Shown: one piece after another, positions 49,899-57,464 of the stretch
Layout of the letters: every line of letters begins with the position of its first letter
Numbering within the stretch: the stretch's first letter is position 1
Assembly (NCBI GenBank): GCA_002336895.1
Contig: DDFC01000011.1
Coordinates: 62,001 to 126,000 of the forward strand
Length of the DNA stretch: 64,000 nucleotides
Direction: 5' to 3'
DNA from: Verrucomicrobiaceae bacterium UBA1938
Lineage (GTDB): Bacteria; Verrucomicrobiota; Verrucomicrobiia; Verrucomicrobiales; Verrucomicrobiaceae
Notes under the pieces: generated by a model
Database searches by the model: none
Told to the model about the DNA's origin: nothing
What the model saw: only the letters and a program-made list of their open reading frames with translations
Program-made: the position numbers and the translations under genes

Positions 49899-50267
49899 TC
49901 ACAGCAGCAGCCAGAGCTTGGGCAGAAACACCATCAGCCCTACGCCTAGCGCTCCCAGCGCCGCCATCAGCACTGCACCCGCCGCAGCATCCTTCGCACG
50001 GCGGATGGCCTCCTCCCTCTCCTTGCTCACGCGGTCCGCCAGCACCTCCAGCGCGGTATTCATGAGCTCCGCCGCCCAGACCATGCCCGTGGCCAGCATG
50101 ACGGCGCACCACTCCCAGGCAGCCAGCCGCAGCCACAGCCCCAGCGCCAGCACCAGCACCGTGGCCCCGGCATGAAACTGCAGATTGCGCTGCGTTTTCA
50201 GCGCCCACACCACCCCCGCCATCGCAGGTCCAAAACTGCGGAGCACGGAGACGAGCCAGCGATGCAT
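49899..50267 (-). CDS. dgkA: Diacylglycerol/undecaprenol kinase
   Basis: The 122-residue inner-membrane protein has the DgkA motif ELMNTALEVLADRVSKEREE (about 66-85) and IRRAKDAAAGAVLMAA (about 88-103). Three hydrophobic helices are seen near 32-50, 53-70 and 93-115. It phosphorylates diacylglycerol or undecaprenol to recycle lipid. An upstream gene on the same strand encodes a secreted protein whose stop codon is 16 bases away, so both may be co-transcribed. The substrate of the two subtypes cannot be decided from this sequence. Confidence 0.92.
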   Translation of the reverse strand: MHRWLVSVLRSFGPAMAGVVWALKTQRNLQFHAGATVLVLALGLWLRLAAWEWCAVMLATGMVWAAELMNTALEVLADRVSKEREEAIRRAKDAAAGAVLMAALGALGVGLMVFLPKLWLLL

Positions 50268-50282
50268 GGTGCCAGTTTAGAA

Positions 50283-51362
50283 CTACTGGGCTCCAGCAGG
50301 CTTGTCACCGGGCACTTCAGGCACGCTGCCCGGCTCGGACACCTTCTTCACCAGCATCCGAAACTCCTTCAGCCAGTTGTTAGCGTCTGGATGGCTGGGA
50401 TACGTCTGAATGACCTTCAGCATGTCCGCCATCGCATTGACGGCGTTGACGTCGTTTTTTACAAGATAGTTGTCTTTCTCCCACAAAAGGCGAGGCCCGG
50501 CATCCTTGCTAAATTCATTAAACTCAGACTCACTCATGAGAGCTTTGCGCATGGTCATTTCGGCACTGATGCGTGCATCCCATTGGGCGGATAGATCCGT
50601 TGGCTTTTCCGCCAAATAATAAGGGAAAATAGCATTCGTGTAAATCCCCTTTACACTCAGAGGCTGATACTCCCACTCTTCACGTTTGAAGAAATCATCC
50701 AAAGAGTAGGCTTTGGCAAAAACCGATTCTTTTACAGACTGCCTCAAGGTGGCAACTGAATCTCCCACGAAGAAATCAGCTTCAGGCGCTTTGCGATTTC
50801 CTTTGCCGTCTTTTTTATCGTTGTCCACCAAGGCACCCGAAGCAGTATGAGAAGCGGTGCCCTGAATGGCAACCGCAGCCTTGCCAAGGTAAGCTTGCAA
50901 CGACGTCACAATTGGAGCCAATTTTTTGGGTTCTTCAATATCCTGCGCTTGAATGGAAAGCACCAGATATTCCAACTGCACCATCAGGGCGCGCTTATAA
51001 TCCTCATCCTTCAGGGCAATTTCATGCTTGGTACGCCAGTCTGCGAAATCAGCCTGTTTAAGGTTTTTACGCTCAAATTTGACCAGCTTGACACAGTCTT
51101 GAAAAAGCGCCACCGCCGCTGCAGGACTGGCCATGCCCTCACGAAACTTTGCCATCGCAGCACCAAACACCCCTCCTCTGCCCTTGCCGATTTGAGTCTC
51201 CACCTTCTCCAGCTCTTTGAGAATATGCGAGGTCTGAGCCGGAGTCAGGATCACCTTGAACTCAGGTGCAGGGGTTTCCGTGACACCGGGAGCAGCGATT
51301 TGCGCAGACGCTGAGGTGGCCAGCACCGCGACAGTAAGAGGCAGGAATTGGGTCAATTTCAT
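50283..51362 (-). CDS. Secreted protein of unknown function
   Basis: The ATG of MKLTQFLPLTVAVLATSASA gives a signal peptide (cut before QIAAPG) and 359 residues. The mature part is hydrophilic and helical: VILTPAQTSHILKELEKVET, MAKFREGMASPAAAVALFQD, LKDEDYKRALMVQLEYLVLS and a C-terminal YPSHPDANNWLKEFRMLVKK. No repeats or catalytic motif are apparent and I recognise no family. It is the first gene of a short unit with dgkA. Codon and base composition are slightly more A/T-rich than the neighbours, which may indicate a different evolutionary history. Confidence 0.8.
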   Translation of the reverse strand: MKLTQFLPLTVAVLATSASAQIAAPGVTETPAPEFKVILTPAQTSHILKELEKVETQIGKGRGGVFGAAMAKFREGMASPAAAVALFQDCVKLVKFERKNLKQADFADWRTKHEIALKDEDYKRALMVQLEYLVLSIQAQDIEEPKKLAPIVTSLQAYLGKAAVAIQGTASHTASGALVDNDKKDGKGNRKAPEADFFVGDSVATLRQSVKESVFAKAYSLDDFFKREEWEYQPLSVKGIYTNAIFPYYLAEKPTDLSAQWDARISAEMTMRKALMSESEFNEFSKDAGPRLLWEKDNYLVKNDVNAVNAMADMLKVIQTYPSHPDANNWLKEFRMLVKKVSEPGSVPEVPGDKPAGAQ

Positions 51363-51505
51363 GGTTGGTCTAAAAATAAACACGTCAAAACGCGATTGGG
51401 AGCACGAAAAATCTTTATCTGTCAAAAATCACCCCTCTCAACGAAGCAGCCGCTCACAAACTTGGACTTGGATCACGAAAGTGATCGTATATTTGTTCAT
51501 CCGCC

Positions 51506-51829
51506 ATGACACGACTCACTTTCCTCGCCGCTTTCATCTCCTTCTGCACCCTGCCAGCTCTGGCTGGCGATGCGCCCATCAGCTACATCGCAGAGATGAC
51601 TGGCATGGTCTGCGCCGGCTGCAAAGACCATGTGACCGCCTCCTTCACCAAGCTCGAAGGCGTGACCAAGGTGCAGATCGTCCCCGGTGAAAAAGCCGGA
51701 ACACAAAAGGTCACCGTCACCTCCACCTCCGCCACTCTCACCAAAGAACAGGCCATCGCCACACTCGGCAGTTCCGCCAGCACCTACATCGTGCATGATT
51801 GGAAGAAGACCGATCAGCCCGCCAATTGA
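51506..51829 (+). CDS. Secreted heavy-metal-associated (HMA) domain protein
   Basis: The 107-residue protein has a signal peptide (LTFLAAFISFCTLPALA) and an HMA fold. The metal-binding motif is MTGMVCAGC (about 31-39), a variant of GMTCxxC, followed by KDHVTASFTKLEGVTKVQIV. A long insert (PGEKAGTQKVTVTSTSATLT) is unlike cytoplasmic copper chaperones. It probably binds Cu or another soft metal in the periplasm. A tRNA-Ser gene follows 100 bases downstream. Confidence 0.88.
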   Translation: MTRLTFLAAFISFCTLPALAGDAPISYIAEMTGMVCAGCKDHVTASFTKLEGVTKVQIVPGEKAGTQKVTVTSTSATLTKEQAIATLGSSASTYIVHDWKKTDQPAN

Positions 51830-51931
51830 GAGGCTGAAACAGAGAAAGTGAAAACAGCAGCCAAAATCGCTTGCGAGTATTCCTGACTGCGCCACTATCC
51901 GCGCTCTCCGTTTCCCGGAGCAACCAAATTT

Positions 51932-52022
51932 GGACAGGTGTCAGAGTGGTCTAATGAGCACGCCTGGAAAGCGTGTGTAGCCTAAACAGCTACCGAGGGT
52001 TCGAATCCCTCCCTGTCCGCCA
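51932..52022 (+). tRNA. tRNA-Ser (anticodon GGA)
   Basis: The acceptor arms GGACAGG and CCTGTCC pair perfectly, followed by discriminator G and encoded CCA. The anticodon stem CACGC/GCGTG holds a CTGGAAA loop with anticodon GGA. The long variable arm (TAGC/GCTA stem) is typical of Ser tRNAs, and the T-loop is TTCGAAT. The hairpin TCATCGC-GAA-GCGATGA just after it (52025-52041) may end the transcript. Confidence 0.96.
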
Positions 52023-52142
52023 TTTCATCGCGAAGCGATGACCTCATTAATACAAGGGATGAGAACCCGGCCCAAAAGGTTTGAGCCGAAGCTGCGCAGC
52101 AGCTGAGACAGGCGAAGCCAATCCCTCCCTGTCCGCCATTTC
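52004..52142. repeat. Duplicated tRNA-Ser 3' end (attachment-site scar)
   Basis: The last 19 bases of the tRNA plus 4 flanking bases (52004-52026, AATCCCTCCCTGTCCGCCAT then TTC) recur exactly at 52120-52142. The 93 bases between include AGCCGAAGCTGCGCAGCAGC. Exact duplication of a tRNA 3' end is the usual trace of site-specific integration, here perhaps after loss of the element. Confidence 0.7.
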
Positions 52143-52290
52143 TTCCTCGGCTTGAGGAGACAAGAAATATCAAAGCCGAGTCACTTGAATGACTTACTGG
52201 CTGAAGCGATGATCTCCGCTTTGTAATTTAACGATGAATCGCCCTGAAAAAATATAGCTTGGGATCATCATCTCAGGCATTGCCTCTTTC

Positions 52291-52473
52291 GTGATTATCG
52301 GCAGCCAAGTCCTTTACGGCTATGCGGCGATCCTCTCCTGGGCGTTCGTGAGCAACATTCTTGCCCTGTGTTTAAAATGCAAAGCATGCGGCGAAAGCCT
52401 GATCACCACCAAGCACGGGTATTGCAAGTCATGGCGATGGGGACGATGCGACCACTGCGGCAAGGTGCAGTGA
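52291..52473 (+). CDS. Small membrane protein with zinc ribbon, possibly a gene remnant
   Basis: A GTG start gives 60 residues. One membrane segment (QVLYGYAAILSWAFVSNILALCL) is followed by a zinc-ribbon pair, CKACG and CDHCGK, separated by 22 residues. The frame is open upstream to a stop at 52255 with no start codon, so the N-terminus may have been lost. It lies just beyond the duplicated tRNA end, which fits a degraded inserted region. No function is assigned. Confidence 0.45.
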   Translation: MIIGSQVLYGYAAILSWAFVSNILALCLKCKACGESLITTKHGYCKSWRWGRCDHCGKVQ

Positions 52474-52671
52474 AGTGACCGTCACCACGAGGGAATCTTG
52501 CCCCTGGGCTTGCAATCCCAAAACAGCGCCCAGCCTTTGCAGCCAGCCCCAATGCCGCCTCGTGTGGCCGGCTGAGCCCCGCCCCCATCACGGAAGTTCA
52601 AATTCTGAACACCCACCGCCTCATTGCCATTTTTAGACAAAAATTAGGCACAGCAATTGCGTTACCCCGCC

Positions 52672-52746
52672 TAGATAAGGCTTGCTTTATCTATCGCACA
52701 CCTACATACACTATTTAAATATATGGGAAACGTGAACCATTTTCAC
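52672..52746. promoter_or_regulatory. Inverted repeats upstream of the secreted CBM-like gene
   Basis: TAGATAA and TTATCTA (52672-52678 and 52687-52693) pair perfectly with 8 bases between them. GTGAA and TTCAC (52732-52736 and 52742-52746) form a second pair with 5 bases between. Both lie in an A/T-rich stretch within 105 bases of the ATG at 52776. The rest of the 52474-52775 gap shows nothing else. Confidence 0.4.
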
Positions 52747-52775
52747 CATACTCAACCTACACCAAACACCCAACA

Positions 52776-53309
52776 ATGATCCGTTTTGCCATTCTGACGT
52801 TGTTTGCCACCACCGCATCGCTCAAGGCCATCGAAACCAAAGGTGGCAGGCCTAACCTTCTGGAAAATGCCAGCTTCATGAATGCCATGTCCTCTTGGAA
52901 TGTGACGTCTCATGAAAACCTCGGCAAAGTGGCGCTGGACAAAGAGATCAAGCGCGGAGACACCCCCAGCCTGCGCATCACAAACCCGGGCGCGAGTGAC
53001 ACCTTCTGCAAGCAGAGCGTCAAAGTAAAGCCTGGCATGCGCTATCGGTTCTCAGGCTACATCAAAACCAAGGACGTCGTGGTCAAAGGCGGCCAGGCTG
53101 CCAACCTCTCTCTGGACGGCGGTTATGAGCGCTCCCCATCGCTGGACGGCTCCGAATCTTGGAAGAAAGTGGAGTTTGAATTTGATTCAGGCCCTTCGGA
53201 CACCGTTCAAGTGGGCTGCAGACTCGGTGGTTGGTTCAGTTTGACCACCGGCACCGCCTGGTTTGATGATCTCAAGCTGATCGAAGTGGGCAAAAGCAGA
53301 AAGAACTGA
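52776..53309 (+). CDS. Secreted carbohydrate-binding-like protein
   Basis: The 177-residue protein has a signal peptide (MIRFAILTLFATTASLKA). The mature part is a single beta-sandwich-like domain: NLLENASFMNAMSSWNVTSH, then GDTPSLRITNPGASDTFCKQ, VKPGMRYRFSGYIKTKDV, SWKKVEFEFDSGPSDTVQVG and TGTAWFDDLKLIEV. This order (NLLENxSF, SLRI, YxFSGYIKTK, FDDLKL) is typical of CBM4/9-type carbohydrate-binding modules. No catalytic domain is attached. It may help bind polysaccharide outside the cell (inference). Confidence 0.8.
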   Translation: MIRFAILTLFATTASLKAIETKGGRPNLLENASFMNAMSSWNVTSHENLGKVALDKEIKRGDTPSLRITNPGASDTFCKQSVKVKPGMRYRFSGYIKTKDVVVKGGQAANLSLDGGYERSPSLDGSESWKKVEFEFDSGPSDTVQVGCRLGGWFSLTTGTAWFDDLKLIEVGKSRKN

Positions 53310-53357
53310 CTTTCCGCTCATGCCCTCGGCATTCTGGGAGACTTATCACTTCAGCCC

Positions 53358-53915
53358 TCAGATCATCCCCAGCTTCATCTTCCCTTCGATGCTGATCATG
53401 CCCTGATTCCAGGCAGGATCCCACACCAGCTCCACAGCGGCGTCGTCCATGTCTTCGATGGTCATGATGCGGCTCTGCGCGTCGGCGGCGATGGTGGGGC
53501 CCATGCCGCAGCCTGGGGCGGTGAGGGTCATCTTCACCACGGCCTTGTTCTTGCCTTCCGCATCAGTCTCCACCTTGCAGTCATACACCAGACCGAGATC
53601 CACGATGTTCACTGGGATTTCGGGGTCATAGACGTTTTTGAGCTGGTTCCACACCTGGCCTTCGAGATCGCTGATGTCTCCGGGGATGTTGGAGGAGCTG
53701 CTGTCCTGCTCCTTCTTGCCGGCTTCAGGATCGATGCCGAGGGCATCTGCATCCACCGCCTGGATGCGAGCCAGACCAAAGTCCGTGGCCACCGTGTAGG
53801 TGCCGCCCAGAGACTGGGTGATGATGACCTTCAGTCCGATGGGCAGCTTGATCAGATCGCCGCTGGGAATCTGGATGGCATCAACTTCGCGTTTGAGTTC
53901 AATGGAGGAGTGCAT
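53358..53915 (-). CDS. sufT: Fe-S assembly factor SufT
   Basis: The ATG of MHSSIELKREVDAIQIPSGD gives 185 residues. The N-terminal part (LPIGLKVIITQSLGGTYTV) is the SufT-specific lead-in. The C-terminal half is a MIP18/DUF59 domain (VWNQLKNVYDPEIPVNIVDL, then GLVYDCKV, MTLTAPGCGMGPTIAADAQS), with the conserved Cys in APGCGM. SufT aids maturation of Fe-S proteins. It is the last gene of a three-gene unit with a NifU-like scaffold and a CxxC-rhodanese protein; the gap to the scaffold gene is 41 bases. Confidence 0.9.
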   Translation of the reverse strand: MHSSIELKREVDAIQIPSGDLIKLPIGLKVIITQSLGGTYTVATDFGLARIQAVDADALGIDPEAGKKEQDSSSSNIPGDISDLEGQVWNQLKNVYDPEIPVNIVDLGLVYDCKVETDAEGKNKAVVKMTLTAPGCGMGPTIAADAQSRIMTIEDMDDAAVELVWDPAWNQGMISIEGKMKLGMI

Positions 53916-53956
53916 GTGTGAAAAAATGTCGAATGAGTGAATGATGAAGAACCAGC

Positions 53957-54439
53957 CTAGCTGGTGAGCACGATCTTGATCTTGCCCTGTGTTTTGCCTG
54001 CGGCGCTGAGCGCGTCCGCCAGCGTGCCGGACTGATCCGCCACCACGGGTGTGGCGGCTGCGGGCGCAGCTTTCTGCTCGGCCTCCAGCGCGGCGCGCAG
54101 GGCGCCTTCCACCATCTGGCCGCAGTGGATCTTCATGGGCGGCAGCGGGCCGAGCGGCTTGCTCAGCTCCTCGGCGGAGAGAGTCAGCGCCTCCTCCTTC
54201 GTCTTCCCACGGATGAGCTGCGTGGCGATGCTGGCCACGGCGATGGCCGTCTGGCAGCCAAAGCTCTGAAAGCTGGCCTTGTCGATCACCTTCTGCCCGT
54301 CCTTGTCCTTGTACTTGATCCACATGCGCACCATGTCGCCGCAGTCCGGGCTGCCCACCGTGCCCACGGCATCGGCATCGGGCATCTCTCCCAGGTTCTG
54401 GGTGTCTGTCAGGGCTTGCTGGAGTGCGGCTTCGTCCAT
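53957..54439 (-). CDS. NifU/IscU-like Fe-S scaffold protein
   Basis: The 160-residue protein keeps the three scaffold cysteines: GSPDCGDMVRMWIKYKDK (about 29-46), QSFGCQTAIAVASIATQLI (about 60-76) and KIHCGQMVEGAL (near 105). The middle motif's helix and RGKTKEEALTL match IscU and NifU N-terminal domains. An Ala-rich linker and a short tail (GKIKIVLTS) end it. It assembles an Fe-S cluster for delivery to apoproteins. The gene is followed by sufT and preceded by the rhodanese gene (9 bases), in one operon. No cysteine desulfurase gene is in the window. Confidence 0.9.
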   Translation of the reverse strand: MDEAALQQALTDTQNLGEMPDADAVGTVGSPDCGDMVRMWIKYKDKDGQKVIDKASFQSFGCQTAIAVASIATQLIRGKTKEEALTLSAEELSKPLGPLPPMKIHCGQMVEGALRAALEAEQKAAPAAATPVVADQSGTLADALSAAGKTQGKIKIVLTS

Positions 54440-54448
54440 GGGGATAAA

Positions 54449-55012
54449 TCAGTCTTCGATTTCGATACGATAACGCGGCAGGCTTGGATCAATCTCACAG
54501 CTGTAGGCATCAATGCCACCCGTGAGACACTTCGTTTCCGAAAAGCCATGACCGATGAAATAGGCCGCCGCATCCAGCGAGCGTGAGCCCGTGTGATCGT
54601 AAAGCACATACGTCTGCGCCTTGTCCCCGTTGGTAAAGAGATCCTGCACCAGCTCCTGGGTCAGCAGGCGCGCGCCGGGCAGCTTCACCGCTTCGTGCTC
54701 CTCACGGGTGCGCACGTCCAGCAGCACCAGCCCCGGCTTGGTGCGCAGCAGCGTCACCAGATCATGTGGGGAGACCTGCAGCGAGGAGTCGCTCTGGTGG
54801 CTCTCCTGAATGTGCGCCACCGCCTCCGCCACCGGGATGTTTTCATTCCGCTCACACACCTGCGCCAGCGTCTCCCCCGGCTGAAAGCCGCAGCTCCGGC
54901 AGCCCCCGATGTGGTAGCGCGCAAACAAAGCCCGCTGCGCCCCAGGGTAGGCCTGGAGCACCTGGCTCATGGTCATGTCGCCAGTCAGCGGCGGAAGTTC
55001 AGCAGTGGGCAT
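54449..55012 (-). CDS. CxxC-domain/rhodanese fusion with altered active site
   Basis: The ATG of MPTAELPPLTGDMTMSQVLQ gives 187 residues. The N-terminal ~70 residues contain AQRALFARYHIGGCRSCGFQ and GETLAQVCERN, which resembles DUF1858/ScdA-type domains with a CxxC pair. A rhodanese domain follows (LLRTKPGLVLLDVRTREEHE, LPGARLL). In its active-site loop the usual Cys is Asp (YVLYDHTGSRS instead of YCxxGxRS), so sulfur transfer by that Cys is unlikely. It heads the Fe-S unit. A role in binding rather than catalysis is an inference. Confidence 0.88.
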   Translation of the reverse strand: MPTAELPPLTGDMTMSQVLQAYPGAQRALFARYHIGGCRSCGFQPGETLAQVCERNENIPVAEAVAHIQESHQSDSSLQVSPHDLVTLLRTKPGLVLLDVRTREEHEAVKLPGARLLTQELVQDLFTNGDKAQTYVLYDHTGSRSLDAAAYFIGHGFSETKCLTGGIDAYSCEIDPSLPRYRIEIED

Positions 55013-55227
55013 GGTGGGGAAAAAACGAGAGGGATGGATGCCATAATGGTAAAAGCAGCCAATGCAAGCGGCACGGGGCGGCCAAAGCTCATGCTGGATC
55101 AAGAGGCGAGCCTCGCCCGCCACCTCATTTCGTCATTGATTCACACCGCCCCCTAAGGGTTCCCTGCTGTCGTCGGTCTCGATTCTCTCGGCTCGACATT
55201 CCGCATTCTGCGTTCACTTTACACCCC

Positions 55228-56103
55228 ATGTCTCCCGAAAACGAGCCACGCATTCCGGTCCTGCCCACGCTGATGACGGCGGGAAACATTCTCTGCGGTT
55301 TCGTAGCCATCCTGCAGATCTTTGACGGACGGCATCTGGCCATGAACCAGCACTACCACTACGCCATCGTTTTCATCCTGCTGGCCTGCCTCTTTGACGC
55401 ACTGGACGGCCGCGTGGCGCGCATGGGCGGCACCGAGAGCCCCTTTGGCCGTGAGCTCGACTCCCTGGCAGACATCGTCTCCTTCGGCGTGGCCCCTGCC
55501 CTGCTCGTCCATGACATCGTGCTCAAGGAGATCGACACCCCCAAGGGCCTCGGCTGGCTCATCTCCTGCGTCTATCTCGTCTGCGGCGCCATGCGTCTGG
55601 CGCGGTTCAACTGCCTCGCCGCCGCCGACATCAAATGCAGCATGAAAGGCTTCCGCGGCTGCCCCATCCCCGCCGCCGCCGGCGTCATCTCCTCCCTCAC
55701 GCTCCTCATCATCTGGCTGGACAGCAACGAGCGCGAGATCGGCAACTGGAAGTACGCCCTCGCCGGACTCATGGTGCTCCTCTCCTACCTCATGGTCAGC
55801 AATCTGGAATACCCCAGCTTCAAGGCCGTGAACTGGCGCACCAAGCGCTCCTTCCACTGGGTGCTCGTCTCCATCTTTGTCATTGTCTTCACCGTCATGA
55901 ACTGGCACTGGATGCCCGCCGTGCTCTTCGTCAGCTACCTCCTCTACGGACTGGCACGCCCCTGGGTCTCGCGCAAATGGCGCCAGGAAATCGAAATCGA
56001 TGCCGAGACCGTGGAGCTCGACCCCACCGCCGAAACTCTGGCGCTCAATGGCAGCTCAGAGCCCCTGCCGCACCAGGATGGCGACATCACTGCGCATATT
56101 TGA
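55228..56103 (+). CDS. pssA: CDP-diacylglycerol-serine O-phosphatidyltransferase
   Basis: The ATG of MSPENEPRIPVLPTLMTAGN gives 291 residues. The CDP-alcohol phosphatidyltransferase motif is DALDGRVARMGGTESPFGRE, then LDSLAD (about 64-90), with all catalytic Asp. About eight hydrophobic segments are visible, including YAIVFILLACLF and WVLVSIFVIVFTVM. It makes phosphatidylserine, the precursor of phosphatidylethanolamine, at the inner membrane. The C-terminal tail (EIEIDAETVELDPTAETLAL) is acidic and not typical of the family. It diverges from the Fe-S unit. Confidence 0.94.
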   Translation: MSPENEPRIPVLPTLMTAGNILCGFVAILQIFDGRHLAMNQHYHYAIVFILLACLFDALDGRVARMGGTESPFGRELDSLADIVSFGVAPALLVHDIVLKEIDTPKGLGWLISCVYLVCGAMRLARFNCLAAADIKCSMKGFRGCPIPAAAGVISSLTLLIIWLDSNEREIGNWKYALAGLMVLLSYLMVSNLEYPSFKAVNWRTKRSFHWVLVSIFVIVFTVMNWHWMPAVLFVSYLLYGLARPWVSRKWRQEIEIDAETVELDPTAETLALNGSSEPLPHQDGDITAHI

Positions 56104-56157
56104 ACATTTTCGCTTCACGCAGCGCAGGGTTTGTGTCATTGAGGACTACCAATCCCG

Positions 56158-57381
56158 ATGGCAGATTTTTATCAGCACGCGCGCGTGCCCACACTCCACC
56201 ACCTCGCCCACGCAGACAGCTCTGCACGGGAGGCTGAGATGCTGGACTGGGCGCGGGACAAGCCCGTGGCGCTGATGCTGCCCGCCCTCTATGCCGAGTG
56301 CGAGCGCCCTGCCCTGCCCCGCATCCTGGAGGAGGTCTCCCAGGCCGGACACATCTCCGAGGTGGTGCTGAGCATGAACGGCATGAACGCCGCCGAGCAT
56401 GAGCGCGCGCTCATGATGCTGCGCATGCACCTGCGTGGCAAGACCACCCACGTCCTCTGGAATGACGGCCCCAAGCTCTCCCAGGTGTACCAGAGCATGG
56501 ATCAGGCCGGGCTGGCCGGACCGCATGCCGGCAAGGGGTCGAATATCTGGATGGGTGCCGCCTACCTCCACGCTCGCGGGTTCAAAGGCATCATCGTCAG
56601 TCATGATACGGACATCATGAACTACAGCCGGGACATCCTCTGGCGGCTCTGCTACCCGCTGCTGCACCCGCGCATGAGCTACCGCTTTGCCAAAGGCTAC
56701 TACAGCCGCGTCTCAGACCGCCTCTACGGCCGCGTCACACGCCTGCTCATCTTCCCGCTCGTCCAGGCCTGCCGGGACGTGCTCGGCACCAAGCCCCTCC
56801 TCGAGCACCTGGACAGCTTCCGCTACCCGCTCTCCGGCGAGTTTGCCGCAGACATGTGGGCCCTGGAGCGCTTCTGCCTGCCGGGCGGCTGGGGGCTTGA
56901 GATCGCCATCCTGTGCGAGGCCTTCCGCCACCTCCCCGGAGACCAGCAGTGCCAGGTGGACCTCGGCTTCCACTTTGAGCACCGCCACCGCAGCCTGGCA
57001 CACGACCAGATCGGCATCAACGAACCCGGCCTCATCACCGCCGCCGCAGACGTGGCGCGCTGCCTCGTTTATCAGGTGCTGCGCGAGGCCGAACCCCGCT
57101 CCGCTGAAGGCCTCCTGCGCCACATCATCGAGCGCTACCGCCCCCGCGCCGCCGAGTGGCTGCAGCGCTACGAGCACGTGGCCCTGCTCAATGGCCTCAA
57201 CCACGACCTGGCGGAGGAAAGCGCCGCCGTGGCCGCCTTTGCCCAGGCCCTGGACCGCCTCGTGCAGAGCGTGGGAAAAAATTCCCTCCACGTCCCCGCC
57301 ATGCGGGACACCCCTGCGCGCACTCTGGCCAAGATCCCCGGTCTCGCAGAGGCCATCGTCGCCAGCGCCACCGCTGTCTGA
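56158..57381 (+). CDS. Glycosyltransferase resembling glucosyl-3-phosphoglycerate synthase
   Basis: The 407-residue cytoplasmic GT-A-type enzyme shows PVALMLPALYAECERPALPR near 37 and GKGSNIWMGAAYLHARG near 124. VSHDTDIMNYSRDILWRL (near 147) carries the DxD-type metal site, and AKGYYSRVSDRLYGRVTRLL and SFRYPLSGEFAADMWALERF follow. This set is like that of GpgS (GT81), which makes the compatible-solute precursor glucosyl-3-phosphoglycerate. The donor or acceptor may differ. A matching phosphatase (GpgP) is not next to it. It follows pssA after 54 bases on the same strand. Confidence 0.85.
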   Translation: MADFYQHARVPTLHHLAHADSSAREAEMLDWARDKPVALMLPALYAECERPALPRILEEVSQAGHISEVVLSMNGMNAAEHERALMMLRMHLRGKTTHVLWNDGPKLSQVYQSMDQAGLAGPHAGKGSNIWMGAAYLHARGFKGIIVSHDTDIMNYSRDILWRLCYPLLHPRMSYRFAKGYYSRVSDRLYGRVTRLLIFPLVQACRDVLGTKPLLEHLDSFRYPLSGEFAADMWALERFCLPGGWGLEIAILCEAFRHLPGDQQCQVDLGFHFEHRHRSLAHDQIGINEPGLITAAADVARCLVYQVLREAEPRSAEGLLRHIIERYRPRAAEWLQRYEHVALLNGLNHDLAEESAAVAAFAQALDRLVQSVGKNSLHVPAMRDTPARTLAKIPGLAEAIVASATAV

Positions 57382-57464
57382 CAAGACTGCCGCCATCAGG
57401 CTTGCTTGGTCGTAAAGTTCTGATTATAAACAAGGTCGCCAATAAATATTTGGCCACCCCTTGC

